Source: Fibrobacterota bacterium
GTDB taxonomy: Bacteria; Fibrobacterota; Chitinivibrionia; Chitinivibrionales; Chitinispirillaceae
NCBI GenBank assembly: GCA_023436145.1
Contig: JAEZKP010000050.1
Coordinates: forward strand, 1 to 15,801
Direction: 5' to 3'
Length of the DNA: 15,801 nucleotides
Under the pieces are notes generated by a model. That model was not told where the DNA came from, made no database searches, and saw nothing but the letters and a program-made list of their open reading frames with translations. Position numbers and translations under genes: made by a program. Shown here one piece after another: positions 5,737 to 14,081 of the stretch (the stretch's first letter is position 1; each line of letters starts with the position of its first letter).

Positions 5737-7071
5737 TTACTTACCAATGAAACGGAACATTTCAGGCAGGCGGCGGATATCGTGGAAAGTTACAAAAAGA
5801 AAAAGCAGCAGGAAAAAGGCAATTGCCACTTTATTAGCGATAATCTGTGCTTTAAGCGAAACCGGTTTCCTTCGTACTGCCTCAATCAGAAGAAAAAGCA
5901 ACTGCCCACCATCGGTGATCACCAGCGGAAGCAGATTGAGCACTGCAAGCTGAATCCCTATCAGAGCCATGAGTTGAAGAATCGGTGAAATCCCCTGTAA
6001 AGCCATAAATCCGGATGCCGGGATAATACCCAGGGGGCCGGAAAGCTGAGAGGCCGGAACTTCACGTGCAAACATCTTCCCGATCACATCAAAAATCATG
6101 GTAGTGTACTCCCAAGTCCTATCTAGTCCCTTTTCCATGGCAACTGCCGGGGAATAACTCACCAATCTCTTTTCACCTTCGTCAACTCTTATACCAATCT
6201 GGTTTCTTTTAGTCTGCTCGTTGAATTCAGGCAGAATGTCCATTTCCAGGGTCGAACCCTTTCTGGAAACAACAATCTTAAGAGGCTCTTTCCCCTTATA
6301 AGGACCAATGATCTGAGACAATTGAAACCAGGAGTGAATTCGGACACCGTTTATGGTTAATACCGTATCGCCAGACTTTAAGCCAGCTTTTTCCGCAGGT
6401 GAACCATTGCCTACATCTGCAATTACTGCAGGTAAGGGTGGAAGAATCCCTCCGGTTAAATCTTTTGGAAATGCCTCGTCATTTTTTTTCAAAGACAGAT
6501 CCACTTCTTTTTGCTGACCTTCGCGGGATATTACAATTTTATAGTGCTGCTGCTGAAGCGCAAAGGCAGCATCGACATCATTCCAGCTCCTGATTTGTCG
6601 TTTATTTATGGAGATAAGGCTATCCCCAGCCAACAATCCGGCGCTGCTGGCCGCAGAAGTATCAGCGACCGCTCCTATAATCGGCCGGTCATAGTAAAGA
6701 GGCTGCTGCACTCCATACATAAACATCACCCAAAGCATCAGCATTCCGGTGATATAATTTGCCAGTGGACCCGCTATGGCTACGAGTGCTCGCTGCCAGA
6801 CCGGTCTGGATGGAAATTCATCAGAAGCTCCAACTCTGCCCTCATCCGGATTTTCACCCGCCATCTTAACATAACCACCAAAAGGGATCGAACTTATCCG
6901 GTATTCAGTGCCCTTGAAACTCTTTTTAAAGATAGGATTTCCAAATCCGATGGAGAATGCCAACACCCTTATACCACACCATTTGGCCGCCAGAAAATGC
7001 CCTAATTCATGAATAAAAACCAGAAATCCTAAAACCAGCAAACCCAGAATAATTGACAATATAGAGATCAC
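5737..7071 (-). CDS. rseP: RIP metalloprotease RseP (site-2 protease, M50)
   Basis: Intramembrane zinc protease that cleaves membrane-embedded substrates such as anti-sigma factors and remnant signal peptides, in the inner membrane. The 444-aa length fits the family. The zinc motif HELGH lies at residues 21-25 in the first membrane helix. Two PDZ domains follow at about 130-195 and 215-280 (SPAEKAGLKSGDTVLTINGV is typical). The PxGGYVKMAGE loop is at 63-73. The C-terminal membrane helices carry the third zinc ligand in NLLPLVITDGGQ (379-390, Asp387), where most homologues have NLLPxPxLDGG, so the second Pro is missing. The start is GTG at 7071 with AAGG 6 nt upstream, 3 nt after the dxr stop, which shows tight coupling. 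Last gene of the uppS-cdsA-dxr-rseP unit. Confidence 0.95.
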   Translation of the reverse strand: MISILSIILGLLVLGFLVFIHELGHFLAAKWCGIRVLAFSIGFGNPIFKKSFKGTEYRISSIPFGGYVKMAGENPDEGRVGASDEFPSRPVWQRALVAIAGPLANYITGMLMLWVMFMYGVQQPLYYDRPIIGAVADTSAASSAGLLAGDSLISINKRQIRSWNDVDAAFALQQQHYKIVISREGQQKEVDLSLKKNDEAFPKDLTGGILPPLPAVIADVGNGSPAEKAGLKSGDTVLTINGVRIHSWFQLSQIIGPYKGKEPLKIVVSRKGSTLEMDILPEFNEQTKRNQIGIRVDEGEKRLVSYSPAVAMEKGLDRTWEYTTMIFDVIGKMFAREVPASQLSGPLGIIPASGFMALQGISPILQLMALIGIQLAVLNLLPLVITDGGQLLFLLIEAVRRKPVSLKAQIIANKVAIAFFLLLFLFVTFHDIRRLPEMFRFIGK

Positions 7072-7074
7072 AAT

Positions 7075-8238
7075 TCACCTTTTGGTTAGTATGTTTTTAA
7101 GAATGTTTTGTCTGGTAAGCCTGTCTGCTTCTTCGATTATTTCCACAGAATCGGCAGGAGCGTTTTTATGAGTACGCAATGCATATGCCACTATTTCCGC
7201 AATCTCATTGAATTTTATTTTTTCTTCCAGAAAAGCCTGAACAGCAATTTCATTTGATGCGTTAACCACCGCAGGAGCAGTTCCACCCATCTCCCCAGCC
7301 TCAATACACAACCTCAAACAGGGAAATCGATCAAGATCCGGTTCTGAAAAATCCAACCTCCCGATCTCAGGAAGCGATAACCGCTTCCCTTTTATGGCAA
7401 ATCTCTGAGGGAAACTCAGTGCATACTGAATAGGTAACTCCATATCCGGTATCCCCAGCTGCGCCAACACTGCTCCATCACGGAACTCAACTAGTGAATG
7501 AATAATCGATTGGGGATGAATCCAAACCTTAAGCTTCGAATAAGGAAGTGAAAAAAGATGATGTGCCTCAATAACCTCAAAACCCTTGTTCATAAGAGTG
7601 GCAGAATCAATCGTGATTTTTCTGCCCATAGTCCAGGTGGGATGATTCAAAGCCTGCGCAGGTGTGATAGAACAGAATTTCTCCCCCGAAAGATTTCTGA
7701 AAGGCCCCCCCGAAGCAGTAAGAATGATCGATTCAACAGTAGAATGCTCAGCCCCATTGAGACACTGAAGAATAGCACTGTGCTCACTGTCAACCGGAAG
7801 CAGTTCTCCATTACCTGTGGAAAGCAACTTACAGATGTAGTCACCCCCCATCACCAGACTTTCCTTATTAGCCAATGCCACCCGCCTGTTGCACTGAAGC
7901 GCAGCTACTGTGGGTCTGAACCCAACTGCACCGACCAGTGCATTAAGCACAATCTCACATTCGGTCTGCTTGACCAGTTCAACCAGCCCTTCACTTCCGC
8001 TATAAACCCTGATCCACTCAAATTCCCTCTTCAGCCTTTCCGCATCCAGCCGGTCAGCAATGTAGACCGCCTCCGGTCTGAACTCCCTGATCTGATTTTG
8101 CAATAACTCCAGATTTCTACCAGCAGCCAACCCAGCAACTGTGAAATTATCCCTGTATCGTCTCATGCAATTTAATGCACTGGTACCAATCGATCCTGTA
8201 GAACCTAAGAGCAGTATTTTAGCTGGGAATTGAATCAT
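7075..8238 (-). CDS. dxr: 1-deoxy-D-xylulose 5-phosphate reductoisomerase
   Basis: Converts 1-deoxy-D-xylulose 5-phosphate to 2-C-methyl-D-erythritol 4-phosphate with NADPH, the first committed step of the MEP isoprenoid pathway, in the cytoplasm. The 387 aa match the usual length. Visible features are the NADPH-binding GSTGSIG (12-18), ANKESLVMGG (123-132), the metal ligands D150 and E152 in LPVDSEHSAI, HPTWTMGRKITIDSATLMNK (199-218) and E221 in NKGFEVIEAHHLF, the third metal ligand. The ATG at 8238 has no good ribosome binding site. It lies 9 nt after the cdsA stop, so translation may rely on coupling. Its product feeds the substrate of the neighbouring uppS gene. Confidence 0.97.
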   Translation of the reverse strand: MIQFPAKILLLGSTGSIGTSALNCMRRYRDNFTVAGLAAGRNLELLQNQIREFRPEAVYIADRLDAERLKREFEWIRVYSGSEGLVELVKQTECEIVLNALVGAVGFRPTVAALQCNRRVALANKESLVMGGDYICKLLSTGNGELLPVDSEHSAILQCLNGAEHSTVESIILTASGGPFRNLSGEKFCSITPAQALNHPTWTMGRKITIDSATLMNKGFEVIEAHHLFSLPYSKLKVWIHPQSIIHSLVEFRDGAVLAQLGIPDMELPIQYALSFPQRFAIKGKRLSLPEIGRLDFSEPDLDRFPCLRLCIEAGEMGGTAPAVVNASNEIAVQAFLEEKIKFNEIAEIVAYALRTHKNAPADSVEIIEEADRLTRQNILKNILTKR

Positions 8239-8247
8239 AAGCTGAAC

Positions 8248-9138
8248 TTAACCGAAAATTCTATGAATAATCCATGAAGAAAGTGAAATTACTGGTGCAG
8301 TAAAAAACACTGAATCAAAGCGGTCCAGTATCCCTCCATGCCCGGGAATAATATCAGAAGCATCTTTGACACGAAAATACCGCTTCATTAAAGAAACCAG
8401 AAGATCACCAATTTGAGCAAAGATACCAATAAGAAGCCCTAAGAGCGGCCCAAGCCAGAAAGGAAGTGTTTTAGCACCTAAAAAATACCATCCCGTACTG
8501 AAAGTGATCACCGCAGCCGCCAGTCCCCCGATACTGCCTTCAATGGTTTTTTTGGGACTTATGGTACTAAAATGAGTTTTTCCCCAGATTGAACCTACGA
8601 TATAAGCTCCCGAATCACACATAAATATGGATGTCAAAACAATGACTATCCCCATCTGAGAAAGCATGGTATGATCGCTTATTTTTCTGAAAAGGGTTTG
8701 AAACGGCTGTTGATAAAAATTTAGCATTGAAATGCCGGCTATGTACAAAAAGGCCATACCACTGAAAAAAAGACTGGCCCTCATCCAGCGCCGCTGCACA
8801 CTTTTACGTCCCCAGACAAAAGCTTCAAAAGCCACTACCACCAGTAAAATGTAAATACTGAGGTTCAAAGGAAAGCTATCCCGTAGAAGAAATAAAGCAA
8901 ACTGAGAAAAAAGCGCTACAAAGCTTAGCCAGAATCCATTTCTGGGAAAAATGATACTAAGCATCCTGTTGTATTCAAAAGAGGCCATCATAATAAGGAA
9001 AATGATGGCAACATGACCTGGAAAAATCACCGCAACTGAAGGTGGACACAAAAGAAAGTTAGAATTGACTACCCACCACCCGAGGGGAGCAGCCCAGAGA
9101 ACAAAAAGAAGTCTCTTGCCCAGATTGGACAGGGCCAT
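8248..9138 (-). CDS. cdsA: Phosphatidate cytidylyltransferase (CDP-diacylglycerol synthase)
   Basis: Makes CDP-diacylglycerol from phosphatidic acid and CTP in the inner membrane, the branch point of phospholipid synthesis. The 296-aa protein is made of successive hydrophobic segments (about eight). Its C-terminal part carries the family signature: SPKKTIEGSIGG, then GDLLVSLMKRYFRVKD followed by PGHGGILDRFD, with the two Asp residues that bind metal. Its ATG follows the uppS stop directly (TAAATG), and AAAGGAA inside the uppS end serves as ribosome binding site, so the two genes are translationally coupled. Confidence 0.96.
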   Translation of the reverse strand: MALSNLGKRLLFVLWAAPLGWWVVNSNFLLCPPSVAVIFPGHVAIIFLIMMASFEYNRMLSIIFPRNGFWLSFVALFSQFALFLLRDSFPLNLSIYILLVVVAFEAFVWGRKSVQRRWMRASLFFSGMAFLYIAGISMLNFYQQPFQTLFRKISDHTMLSQMGIVIVLTSIFMCDSGAYIVGSIWGKTHFSTISPKKTIEGSIGGLAAAVITFSTGWYFLGAKTLPFWLGPLLGLLIGIFAQIGDLLVSLMKRYFRVKDASDIIPGHGGILDRFDSVFFTAPVISLSSWIIHRIFG

Positions 9139-9843
9139 TTATTCCTTTACCTTTCCAAAACGTCTGTCCCGTTTGTTATAATCCTCAATTGCTTCCATTA
9201 AAGCAGCTTTGTCAAAATCCGGCCATAAAATGTCGGTCATATACAATTCGGCGTAGGCAGACTGCCAAAGCAAAAAGTTGCTGATTCTTTTCTCACCACC
9301 GGTACGGATGATAAGTTCAGGATCAGGAATATCTCTGGTAAAAAGAAAGCCTCTAAAGGTACTCTCATCAAAGGAGTCAATCAGAGAGGGATTGCTGCAG
9401 GCCTGCCTGGCAAACTCCTTTGCAGCATGCACAATCTCGGACCTTCCTCCATAACTTATAGCCAGCACTAATGTCAAACCGGTATTACTGCTGGTACTTT
9501 CAATCCCATTTAAAAGCTCCTGACGGGTTTTTGGGGGTAAACGGTTAAGATCCCCAATGGCCTTTAAACGGACATTGTTGGCGTTAAGCTCCGCGATTTC
9601 TTTTCTGGTCATCTCCACCAGAAGGTCCATCAACATGGAAACCTCAATGGTGGGTCGTCCCCAGTTCTCTGCAGAAAAAACATAAGTAGTCAGATACTGG
9701 ACTCCCAATTCTCCACAGGCACGAACAATTTTCCTGGTGGCGTCGGTCCCGGCTCTGTGACCGGCAGTACGAACCAGTCCACGCTTTTTTGCCCAACGAC
9801 CATTTCCATCCATAATAATTCCAATATGACGGGGAATATTCAT
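9139..9843 (-). CDS. uppS: (2Z,6E)-undecaprenyl-diphosphate synthase family cis-prenyltransferase (UppS)
   Basis: Adds isopentenyl diphosphate units in cis to farnesyl diphosphate to give undecaprenyl diphosphate, the lipid carrier for peptidoglycan and O-antigen. Family motifs are clear: HIGIIMDGNGRWAKKRG near the N-terminus with the catalytic Asp, AGHRAG, the TTYVFSAENWGRP stretch, and near the C-terminus PELIIRTGGEKRISNFLLWQ with YAELYMTDILWPDFD. I place the start at ATG 9843 (234 aa, AGGTGAG 12-18 nt upstream) because it begins just before the conserved domain. The frame stays open upstream to a GTG at 9927 or ATG at 9918, giving about 260 aa, but neither has a ribosome binding site. It is the first gene after the terminator at 9976-10009, so it needs its own promoter or read-through from frr. 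Confidence 0.93.
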   Translation of the reverse strand: MNIPRHIGIIMDGNGRWAKKRGLVRTAGHRAGTDATRKIVRACGELGVQYLTTYVFSAENWGRPTIEVSMLMDLLVEMTRKEIAELNANNVRLKAIGDLNRLPPKTRQELLNGIESTSSNTGLTLVLAISYGGRSEIVHAAKEFARQACSNPSLIDSFDESTFRGFLFTRDIPDPELIIRTGGEKRISNFLLWQSAYAELYMTDILWPDFDKAALMEAIEDYNKRDRRFGKVKE

Positions 9844-9975
9844 AATTTGAAACTTCTCACCTGCTTCTTTAGGAGAAATAAAATCCTGATGAGTCAAATT
9901 GATACCACATGATTGCATGAGGTGCACTGTAGATCAAGTGCATAAATATAATTTAAAGCTATTTGTGGAAACATT

Positions 9976-10009
9976 AAAAAGGGACCGCCGGTATATCCGG
10001 AAGTCCCTT
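9976..10009 (-). terminator. Intrinsic terminator between frr and uppS
   Basis: Minus-strand stem AAGGGAC/GTCCCTT (arms 9979-9985 and 10003-10009) with an inner CCGG/CCGG pair (9988-9991 and 9997-10000), followed directly by five T residues. It lies 28 nt after the frr stop. It divides the minus-strand cluster into rplM...frr and uppS...rseP units. An AT-rich stretch at 9935-9975 could hold a promoter for uppS, but I see no convincing -35/-10 pair. Confidence 0.85.
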
Positions 10010-10037
10010 AATAAAAAAGAAGGTTGTAAACAATGGT

Positions 10038-10601
10038 TCACACCTCCATAATTTCCTTTTCTTTGTGGACCAGAAGATCATCAACGGTTTTGATGAACTT
10101 ATCGGTGAGTTTCTGAATTTCATCCAGCCCTTTTTTTGACTCATCCTGGGTCAGTTCCTTGTCTTTTTCCGCTTTCTTTAATTTTTCATTGGAATCACGT
10201 CTGATATTTCGGATACCAACTTTACTTTCTTCAGCGATCTTTTTACAGCTTTTAAAAAGTTCCTTTCGCCTCTCTTCAGAAAGCGGAGGAATAGGTAAAC
10301 GGATCAGATTACCATCATTTTGAGGATTAAGCCCCAGATCAGAAATTCTGATCGCTTTCTCTATAGCAGAGATCATGGTCTTTTCCCAGGGTTGAACAAC
10401 AACCATTCTGGCATCAGGAACCGAAATGTTTGCGATCTGGTTAACTGGTACCGAAGAACCATAATAATCAACGGTTATACCATCCAGAAGCGCCGGAGTA
10501 GCCCTGCCAGCTCTGATGCGGCCCAGATCTTTTTTCAGACTGTCAATTGCTTTCTGCATTCGCTGATTAGTCTCGGAATTTATAGAATCCAAAGCACCCA
10601 T
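10038..10601 (-). CDS. frr: Ribosome recycling factor
   Basis: Splits the post-termination ribosome complex together with EF-G. The 187-aa protein has the normal length and layout: the N-terminal helix of the three-helix bundle (KAIDSLKKDLGRIRAGRATPALLDGI), the beta domain near 30-105 (VPVNQIANISVPDARMVVVQPW), PIPPLSEERRKEL, and C-terminal helices rich in Lys and Glu. The ATG at 10601 has GGAGG upstream; that site lies inside the last codons of pyrH, whose stop is 3 nt away, so coupling is likely. Confidence 0.97.
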   Translation of the reverse strand: MGALDSINSETNQRMQKAIDSLKKDLGRIRAGRATPALLDGITVDYYGSSVPVNQIANISVPDARMVVVQPWEKTMISAIEKAIRISDLGLNPQNDGNLIRLPIPPLSEERRKELFKSCKKIAEESKVGIRNIRRDSNEKLKKAEKDKELTQDESKKGLDEIQKLTDKFIKTVDDLLVHKEKEIMEV

Positions 10602-10604
10602 GCT

Positions 10605-11318
10605 TTATCCTCCAGTTTTGACTATAGATCCAGCAGCCTGTCCTTCAACACAACGGCACAGGTTACCTTTTTCCATGAGTTTGAAAATTATAATGGGAAT
10701 GGAGTTCTCCATACAGAAGGAAAACGCAGTTGAATCCATCACTTTTAAATCTCTGGAGAGCGCTTCTTTATGAGAGATCTGCTCAAAGCGGACCGCCCCT
10801 GGATTTTTCATGGGATCACTGTCGTATATCCCGTCAACCTTTGTAGCTTTTAAAATCACCTCTGCACCTATTTCAGCACATCTGAGGGCAGCAGCGGTAT
10901 CGGTTGTAAAATAAGGATTGCCGGTACCCCCACCAATAATAACCACTTGATTCTTTTCCAGATAAGAAAGGGCCTTGTCCCTGGAGAAAAGCTCCCCGAC
11001 TCCCTGAAGATTGCCGGCAGTCAAAACCCGTGCCGGACATCCCCTTTTCTCCAGATACTCCATAAGCCCCAAAGAGTTTATCACCGTAGCCAGCATTCCC
11101 ATGCCATCAGCAGTCACCCGGGGAATCCCCTCTGCAGTAGCACCCCGCAGAAAGTTACCTCCCCCGATAACAATACCAATCTGCACACCAGCATTATGAA
11201 CCTCTGCAATCTCATCAGCAATCTGCCCGGTAATCTGAGGATCGATTCCAAATCCCCTGCTTCCAGCCAGAGCCTCACCTGAGAGTTTAAGTAAAATGCG
11301 TTTATACAGTGGCTTCAT
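10605..11318 (-). CDS. pyrH: UMP kinase
   Basis: Phosphorylates UMP to UDP with ATP, in the pyrimidine nucleotide pathway; cytoplasmic hexamer of the amino acid kinase fold. The 237-aa product begins YKRILLKLSGEALAG, then shows GIVIGGGNFLRG (nucleotide site), TADGMGMLATVINSL, the VVIIGGGTGNPYFTTDTAAALR block, ATKVDGIYDSDP and MDSTAFSFCMENSIPIIIF. All are standard for PyrH. The ATG at 11318 is 8 nt after the tsf stop and lacks a strong ribosome binding site. Confidence 0.97.
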   Translation of the reverse strand: MKPLYKRILLKLSGEALAGSRGFGIDPQITGQIADEIAEVHNAGVQIGIVIGGGNFLRGATAEGIPRVTADGMGMLATVINSLGLMEYLEKRGCPARVLTAGNLQGVGELFSRDKALSYLEKNQVVIIGGGTGNPYFTTDTAAALRCAEIGAEVILKATKVDGIYDSDPMKNPGAVRFEQISHKEALSRDLKVMDSTAFSFCMENSIPIIIFKLMEKGNLCRCVEGQAAGSIVKTGG

Positions 11319-11326
11319 AACGGTAA

Positions 11327-12202
11327 TTATTCTTCCGCACCCAGCTCAAGACGTACAAACGACAGAACCTTGATCTTTGCTCCAGTTTCCTTTTCAGTCT
11401 CCTTAATCCGACTGGTAATATTCATGTCTGGATTTCTGATGAAAGCCTGTTCCACAAGAGTAAATTCCTGAAAAAATTTCTCAAGTTTACCATCCACAAT
11501 TTTGTCCCAGATTTTTTCAGGTTTTCCTGAGCTCTGAGCCTGAGTCTGGTAAATCTCCTTCTCTTTAGCAATCACCTCGGCAGAAACACTCTCCCGGTCC
11601 ACAGCCATGGGATTTGCAGCAGCAACCTGCATTGCCAGGTCTTTTCCCAAAGTAGCCATAGCCTCACTGTCCAGAGCCTTGTCCGCCTTTATTTTTACTA
11701 AAACACCGATTCTGCCATTTCCGTGAAGATAGGAAAAAATTCTTTCCTCGGCTGGATTCACCTCCAGTTTCCTGTATCTTCTGAATGTGATGTTCTCACC
11801 GATTTTACCAATGAGTTCAGTCAGACGGTTTTCAACACTGATATCACCGAAAAGCGGCGATGTAATCTTTCTGGCACTTTCCAGATCCGAAGGTTTTTTC
11901 TCAAGAAGCACAGTACCCAGTTTATCCACAAATGCGATAAAATCATCGTTTCGTGCCACAAAATCGGTCTCAGAATTAACTTCAAAAACAATGGATGCAG
12001 AATTATCTGAAACGATAGTGACTTTACCCTCTTTGACTGATTTGCCTGCACGCTTTGCAGCAGTAGCCTGCCCCTGTTTGCGAAGGTTTTCAATTGCCAG
12101 GCTCATATCTCCGTTTGCATCGATAAGAGCCTGCTTGCAGATCATCATCCCCAAACCGGTCTTTTCGCGCAATTCTTTTACTTGTCCAGCATTAATTTCC
12201 AT
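11327..12202 (-). CDS. tsf: Translation elongation factor Ts
   Basis: Guanine nucleotide exchange factor that releases GDP from EF-Tu. The 291-aa product has the N-terminal UBA-like domain (VKELREKTGLGMMICKQAL, about 8-26), the linker KRAGKSVKEGKV, the TDFVARND motif (about 79-86) that contacts EF-Tu, and the core domains to the C-terminus. Length is close to the E. coli protein. AAGGAG lies upstream of the ATG at 12202. A stable hairpin sits between it and rpsB. Confidence 0.97.
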   Translation of the reverse strand: MEINAGQVKELREKTGLGMMICKQALIDANGDMSLAIENLRKQGQATAAKRAGKSVKEGKVTIVSDNSASIVFEVNSETDFVARNDDFIAFVDKLGTVLLEKKPSDLESARKITSPLFGDISVENRLTELIGKIGENITFRRYRKLEVNPAEERIFSYLHGNGRIGVLVKIKADKALDSEAMATLGKDLAMQVAAANPMAVDRESVSAEVIAKEKEIYQTQAQSSGKPEKIWDKIVDGKLEKFFQEFTLVEQAFIRNPDMNITSRIKETEKETGAKIKVLSFVRLELGAEE

Positions 12203-12237
12203 AAGATCTCCTTACTTCAGAAACCCAAAGAGATGAC

Positions 12238-12267
12238 CGGTAATGGATTCCAAAAGAACCCTTACCG
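12238..12267 (-). promoter_or_regulatory. RNA hairpin in the rpsB-tsf gap
   Basis: In the transcript CGGUAAGGGUUC pairs with GAAUCCAUUACCG: 6 bp, a bulged A, then 6 bp including one G-U, with a 5-nt loop. On the opposite strand that wobble is an A-C mismatch, so the structure belongs to the mRNA. No U tract follows, so it is more likely a stability, processing or translational element than a terminator. Confidence 0.55.
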
Positions 12268-12270
12268 AAA

Positions 12271-13113
12271 CTATTCATCCTCTGATTGTCTTACTATTTT
12301 TTTGTGAACTACACGATGTTTGCGTTTTGTTTCTTCAGGTACATCTTCATCTTCGATTTCCAGTTCCGCTTCTTTTCTCTCGCTTTCCTCCCGCGCAGCC
12401 TCTGTGGCGGCTAAGAGCTCGGCAGGGGATACTTTCTCTTTTTCCGAGAGAATCGCATCAGAAATCGACCGGGCAATAAGCTGAACTGACTTGATTGCAT
12501 CATCGTTTCCGGGAATAGGGAAATCCACCGCATCAGGATCACAGTTGGTGTCCACAATTGCCCCGATAGGAATGTGAAGACGACGGGCTTCGGAGATCAC
12601 TATATGCTCTTTAATAGTATCAACCACAAAAATTATGGAAGGCAATCTACGCAAATCCCTGATACCGCTGAGAACACTGAGTAGTTTCTCTTTTCTTTTT
12701 GCTAATACTCCGCGCTCCTTTTTGGGCAGCGCCTCTATTGTACCATCCGATTCCATGGCTTCAATCTTTTCAAGTTTCGCCACACTCTGACGGATGGTCT
12801 GAAAATTGGTCAACATACCACCCAGCCAGCGCTCAGAAACATAGGGCATTCCGCAACGCTCAGCTTCCTCACGGATACAATCCTTAAGCTGCTTTTTAGT
12901 CCCTACAAAAAGAACCTTACCACCTCTGGCCACCTCTTTACGCACCCGTTCGACAAATTTCTCCAGGGAGATAAGAGTTTTATTAAGATCTATAATATAG
13001 ATACCGTTTTTTGGACAAAGAATAAACCTTTTCATCTTGGGATTCCAGCGCTTTGTCTGGTGACCAAAATGAGTTCCTGCTTCCAGCAGATCCTGCAATT
13101 GCAAAATAGCCAT
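12271..13113 (-). CDS. rpsB: 30S ribosomal protein S2
   Basis: Small-subunit protein, joined late near the head-body junction. The 280-aa product starts LQLQDLLEAGTHFGHQTKRWNPKMKRFI and shows LFVGTKKQLKDCIREEAERCG, the WLGGMLTNFQTI signature and IPIGAIVDTNCDPDAVDFPIPGNDDA. It is some 35-40 residues longer than E. coli S2: from about residue 230 it carries an acidic tail with Glu/Asp runs and a final Lys/Arg-rich stretch (KRKHRVVHKK). AAGGAG precedes the ATG. Classic rpsB-tsf pairing. Confidence 0.97.
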   Translation of the reverse strand: MAILQLQDLLEAGTHFGHQTKRWNPKMKRFILCPKNGIYIIDLNKTLISLEKFVERVRKEVARGGKVLFVGTKKQLKDCIREEAERCGMPYVSERWLGGMLTNFQTIRQSVAKLEKIEAMESDGTIEALPKKERGVLAKRKEKLLSVLSGIRDLRRLPSIIFVVDTIKEHIVISEARRLHIPIGAIVDTNCDPDAVDFPIPGNDDAIKSVQLIARSISDAILSEKEKVSPAELLAATEAAREESERKEAELEIEDEDVPEETKRKHRVVHKKIVRQSEDE

Positions 13114-13242
13114 TTTTAATCTCCTTAAAATGGGTTATGCTCCCACGGGTATCACTACAGAAGACTACCGTTTCACATAATCGGAAACGGCACCCATCTT
13201 CCGCTCAACACCGTGTGCTAAATTTTGTATAGAAAGGAAAAA
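13114..13242 (-). promoter_or_regulatory. Structured rpsB leader, possible autoregulatory element
   Basis: A 129-nt gap between rpsI and rpsB. The transcript folds into a perfect 7-bp hairpin CCGUUUC/GAAACGG (13184-13190 with 13168-13174), enclosed either by AUGGGU/ACCCGU (13192-13197 with 13145-13150) or by GAAGA/UCUUC (13197-13201 with 13160-13164). AUGGGU can also pair perfectly with ACCCAU at 13130-13135, next to the AAGGAG ribosome binding site. Autogenous control of rpsB through its leader is known in gammaproteobacteria. A TATACA at about 13227-13232 may be a -10 box, but no -35 is clear. Confidence 0.45.
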
Positions 13243-13632
13243 TTAACGTTTTGAGAATTGGAATCTTCTGCGGGCTCCAGCCTGGCCATATTTTTTACGC
13301 TCAACCACACGAGAGTCTCTGGTAAGAAAACCACCTTTACGAAGTGCAACACGATTTTCCTCACTGATCAACGCCAGTGCACGTGCAATTCCCAACCTGA
13401 TAGCTCCAGACTGCCCACTCAAACCACCACCACGCACATTTGCCACAATATCCATGGACTCACTGATCTGAAGCAGCTTAAGGGGCTGCTCAACATCCAT
13501 CACCAGCACATCGCTTTTGAGATATTCCTGAATAGACTTACCATTAATTAACCGATTACCTTTTCCGGAGCGAACGATTACTGACGCAATCGCATTTTTA
13601 CGCTTACCGGTCGCAGAATACCTGTTTTCCAA
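13243..13632 (-). CDS. rpsI: 30S ribosomal protein S9
   Basis: Small-subunit protein whose C-terminal tail reaches the P-site tRNA. The 129-aa product shows YSATGKRKNAIASVIV, NGKSIQEYL, VRGGGLSGQSGAIRLGIARAL, LTRDSRVVERKKYGQAGARR and the invariant basic end RFQFSKR. The start reads as TTG at 13632, with AAGGAG 9 nt upstream and no ATG or GTG in a suitable place; a TTG start is uncommon for a ribosomal protein gene. It lies 20 nt after rplM, the standard partner. Confidence 0.96.
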   Translation of the reverse strand: MENRYSATGKRKNAIASVIVRSGKGNRLINGKSIQEYLKSDVLVMDVEQPLKLLQISESMDIVANVRGGGLSGQSGAIRLGIARALALISEENRVALRKGGFLTRDSRVVERKKYGQAGARRRFQFSKR

Positions 13633-13652
13633 AATGACCAGCTCCTTTTTGA

Positions 13653-14081
13653 TTACAATGTTAATGCTTTGGGCTGCTGAGCAGCATGCGGATGAGATGC
13701 ACCGGAATAAATATGCAGTTTTCTCATTATTGCCCTTCCCCGCGCATTCTTAGGAACCATCCCATGGATCGCATGTATCAGAACCTTTGAAGGATCCAGC
13801 TCCATCTGCTCCTTAAATGAACGGAATTTGCCCCCACCAGGATACCTGGAGTGACGGAAATACTCTTTTGTTTCCGCTTTTATCCCTGTCAGCTTTATCT
13901 TTTCTGCATTTAAAATAATCAGAAAATCGCCATGATCCTGATTGGGCGAATAAGCAACCTTGTTTTTTCCTGTCAGAATCTGAGCCGCCTTAGAAGCAAG
14001 CCGCCCCAACACCTGATCAGTCGCATCCAAAACATACCAATCACGCTTAATTGATTTGGTGTCAACAACTACAGTTTTCAT
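13653..14081 (-). CDS. rplM: 50S ribosomal protein L13
   Basis: Early-assembling large-subunit protein. The 142-aa product has the usual length and motifs: DWYVLDATDQVLGRLASKAA, LTGKNKVAYSPNQDHGDFLIILNAEKI, YFRHSRYPGG, the AIHGMVPKNARGRAIMRKLHIYSG block and the HPHAAQQP ending. First gene of the minus-strand ribosomal cluster. ATG at 14081 with TAGGAA about 10 nt upstream. Confidence 0.97.
   Translation of the reverse strand: MKTVVVDTKSIKRDWYVLDATDQVLGRLASKAAQILTGKNKVAYSPNQDHGDFLIILNAEKIKLTGIKAETKEYFRHSRYPGGGKFRSFKEQMELDPSKVLIHAIHGMVPKNARGRAIMRKLHIYSGASHPHAAQQPKALTL

Noticed and set aside
6511..7005. 164-codon plus frame inside rseP
   Set aside because: Antisense shadow of rseP with no family features.
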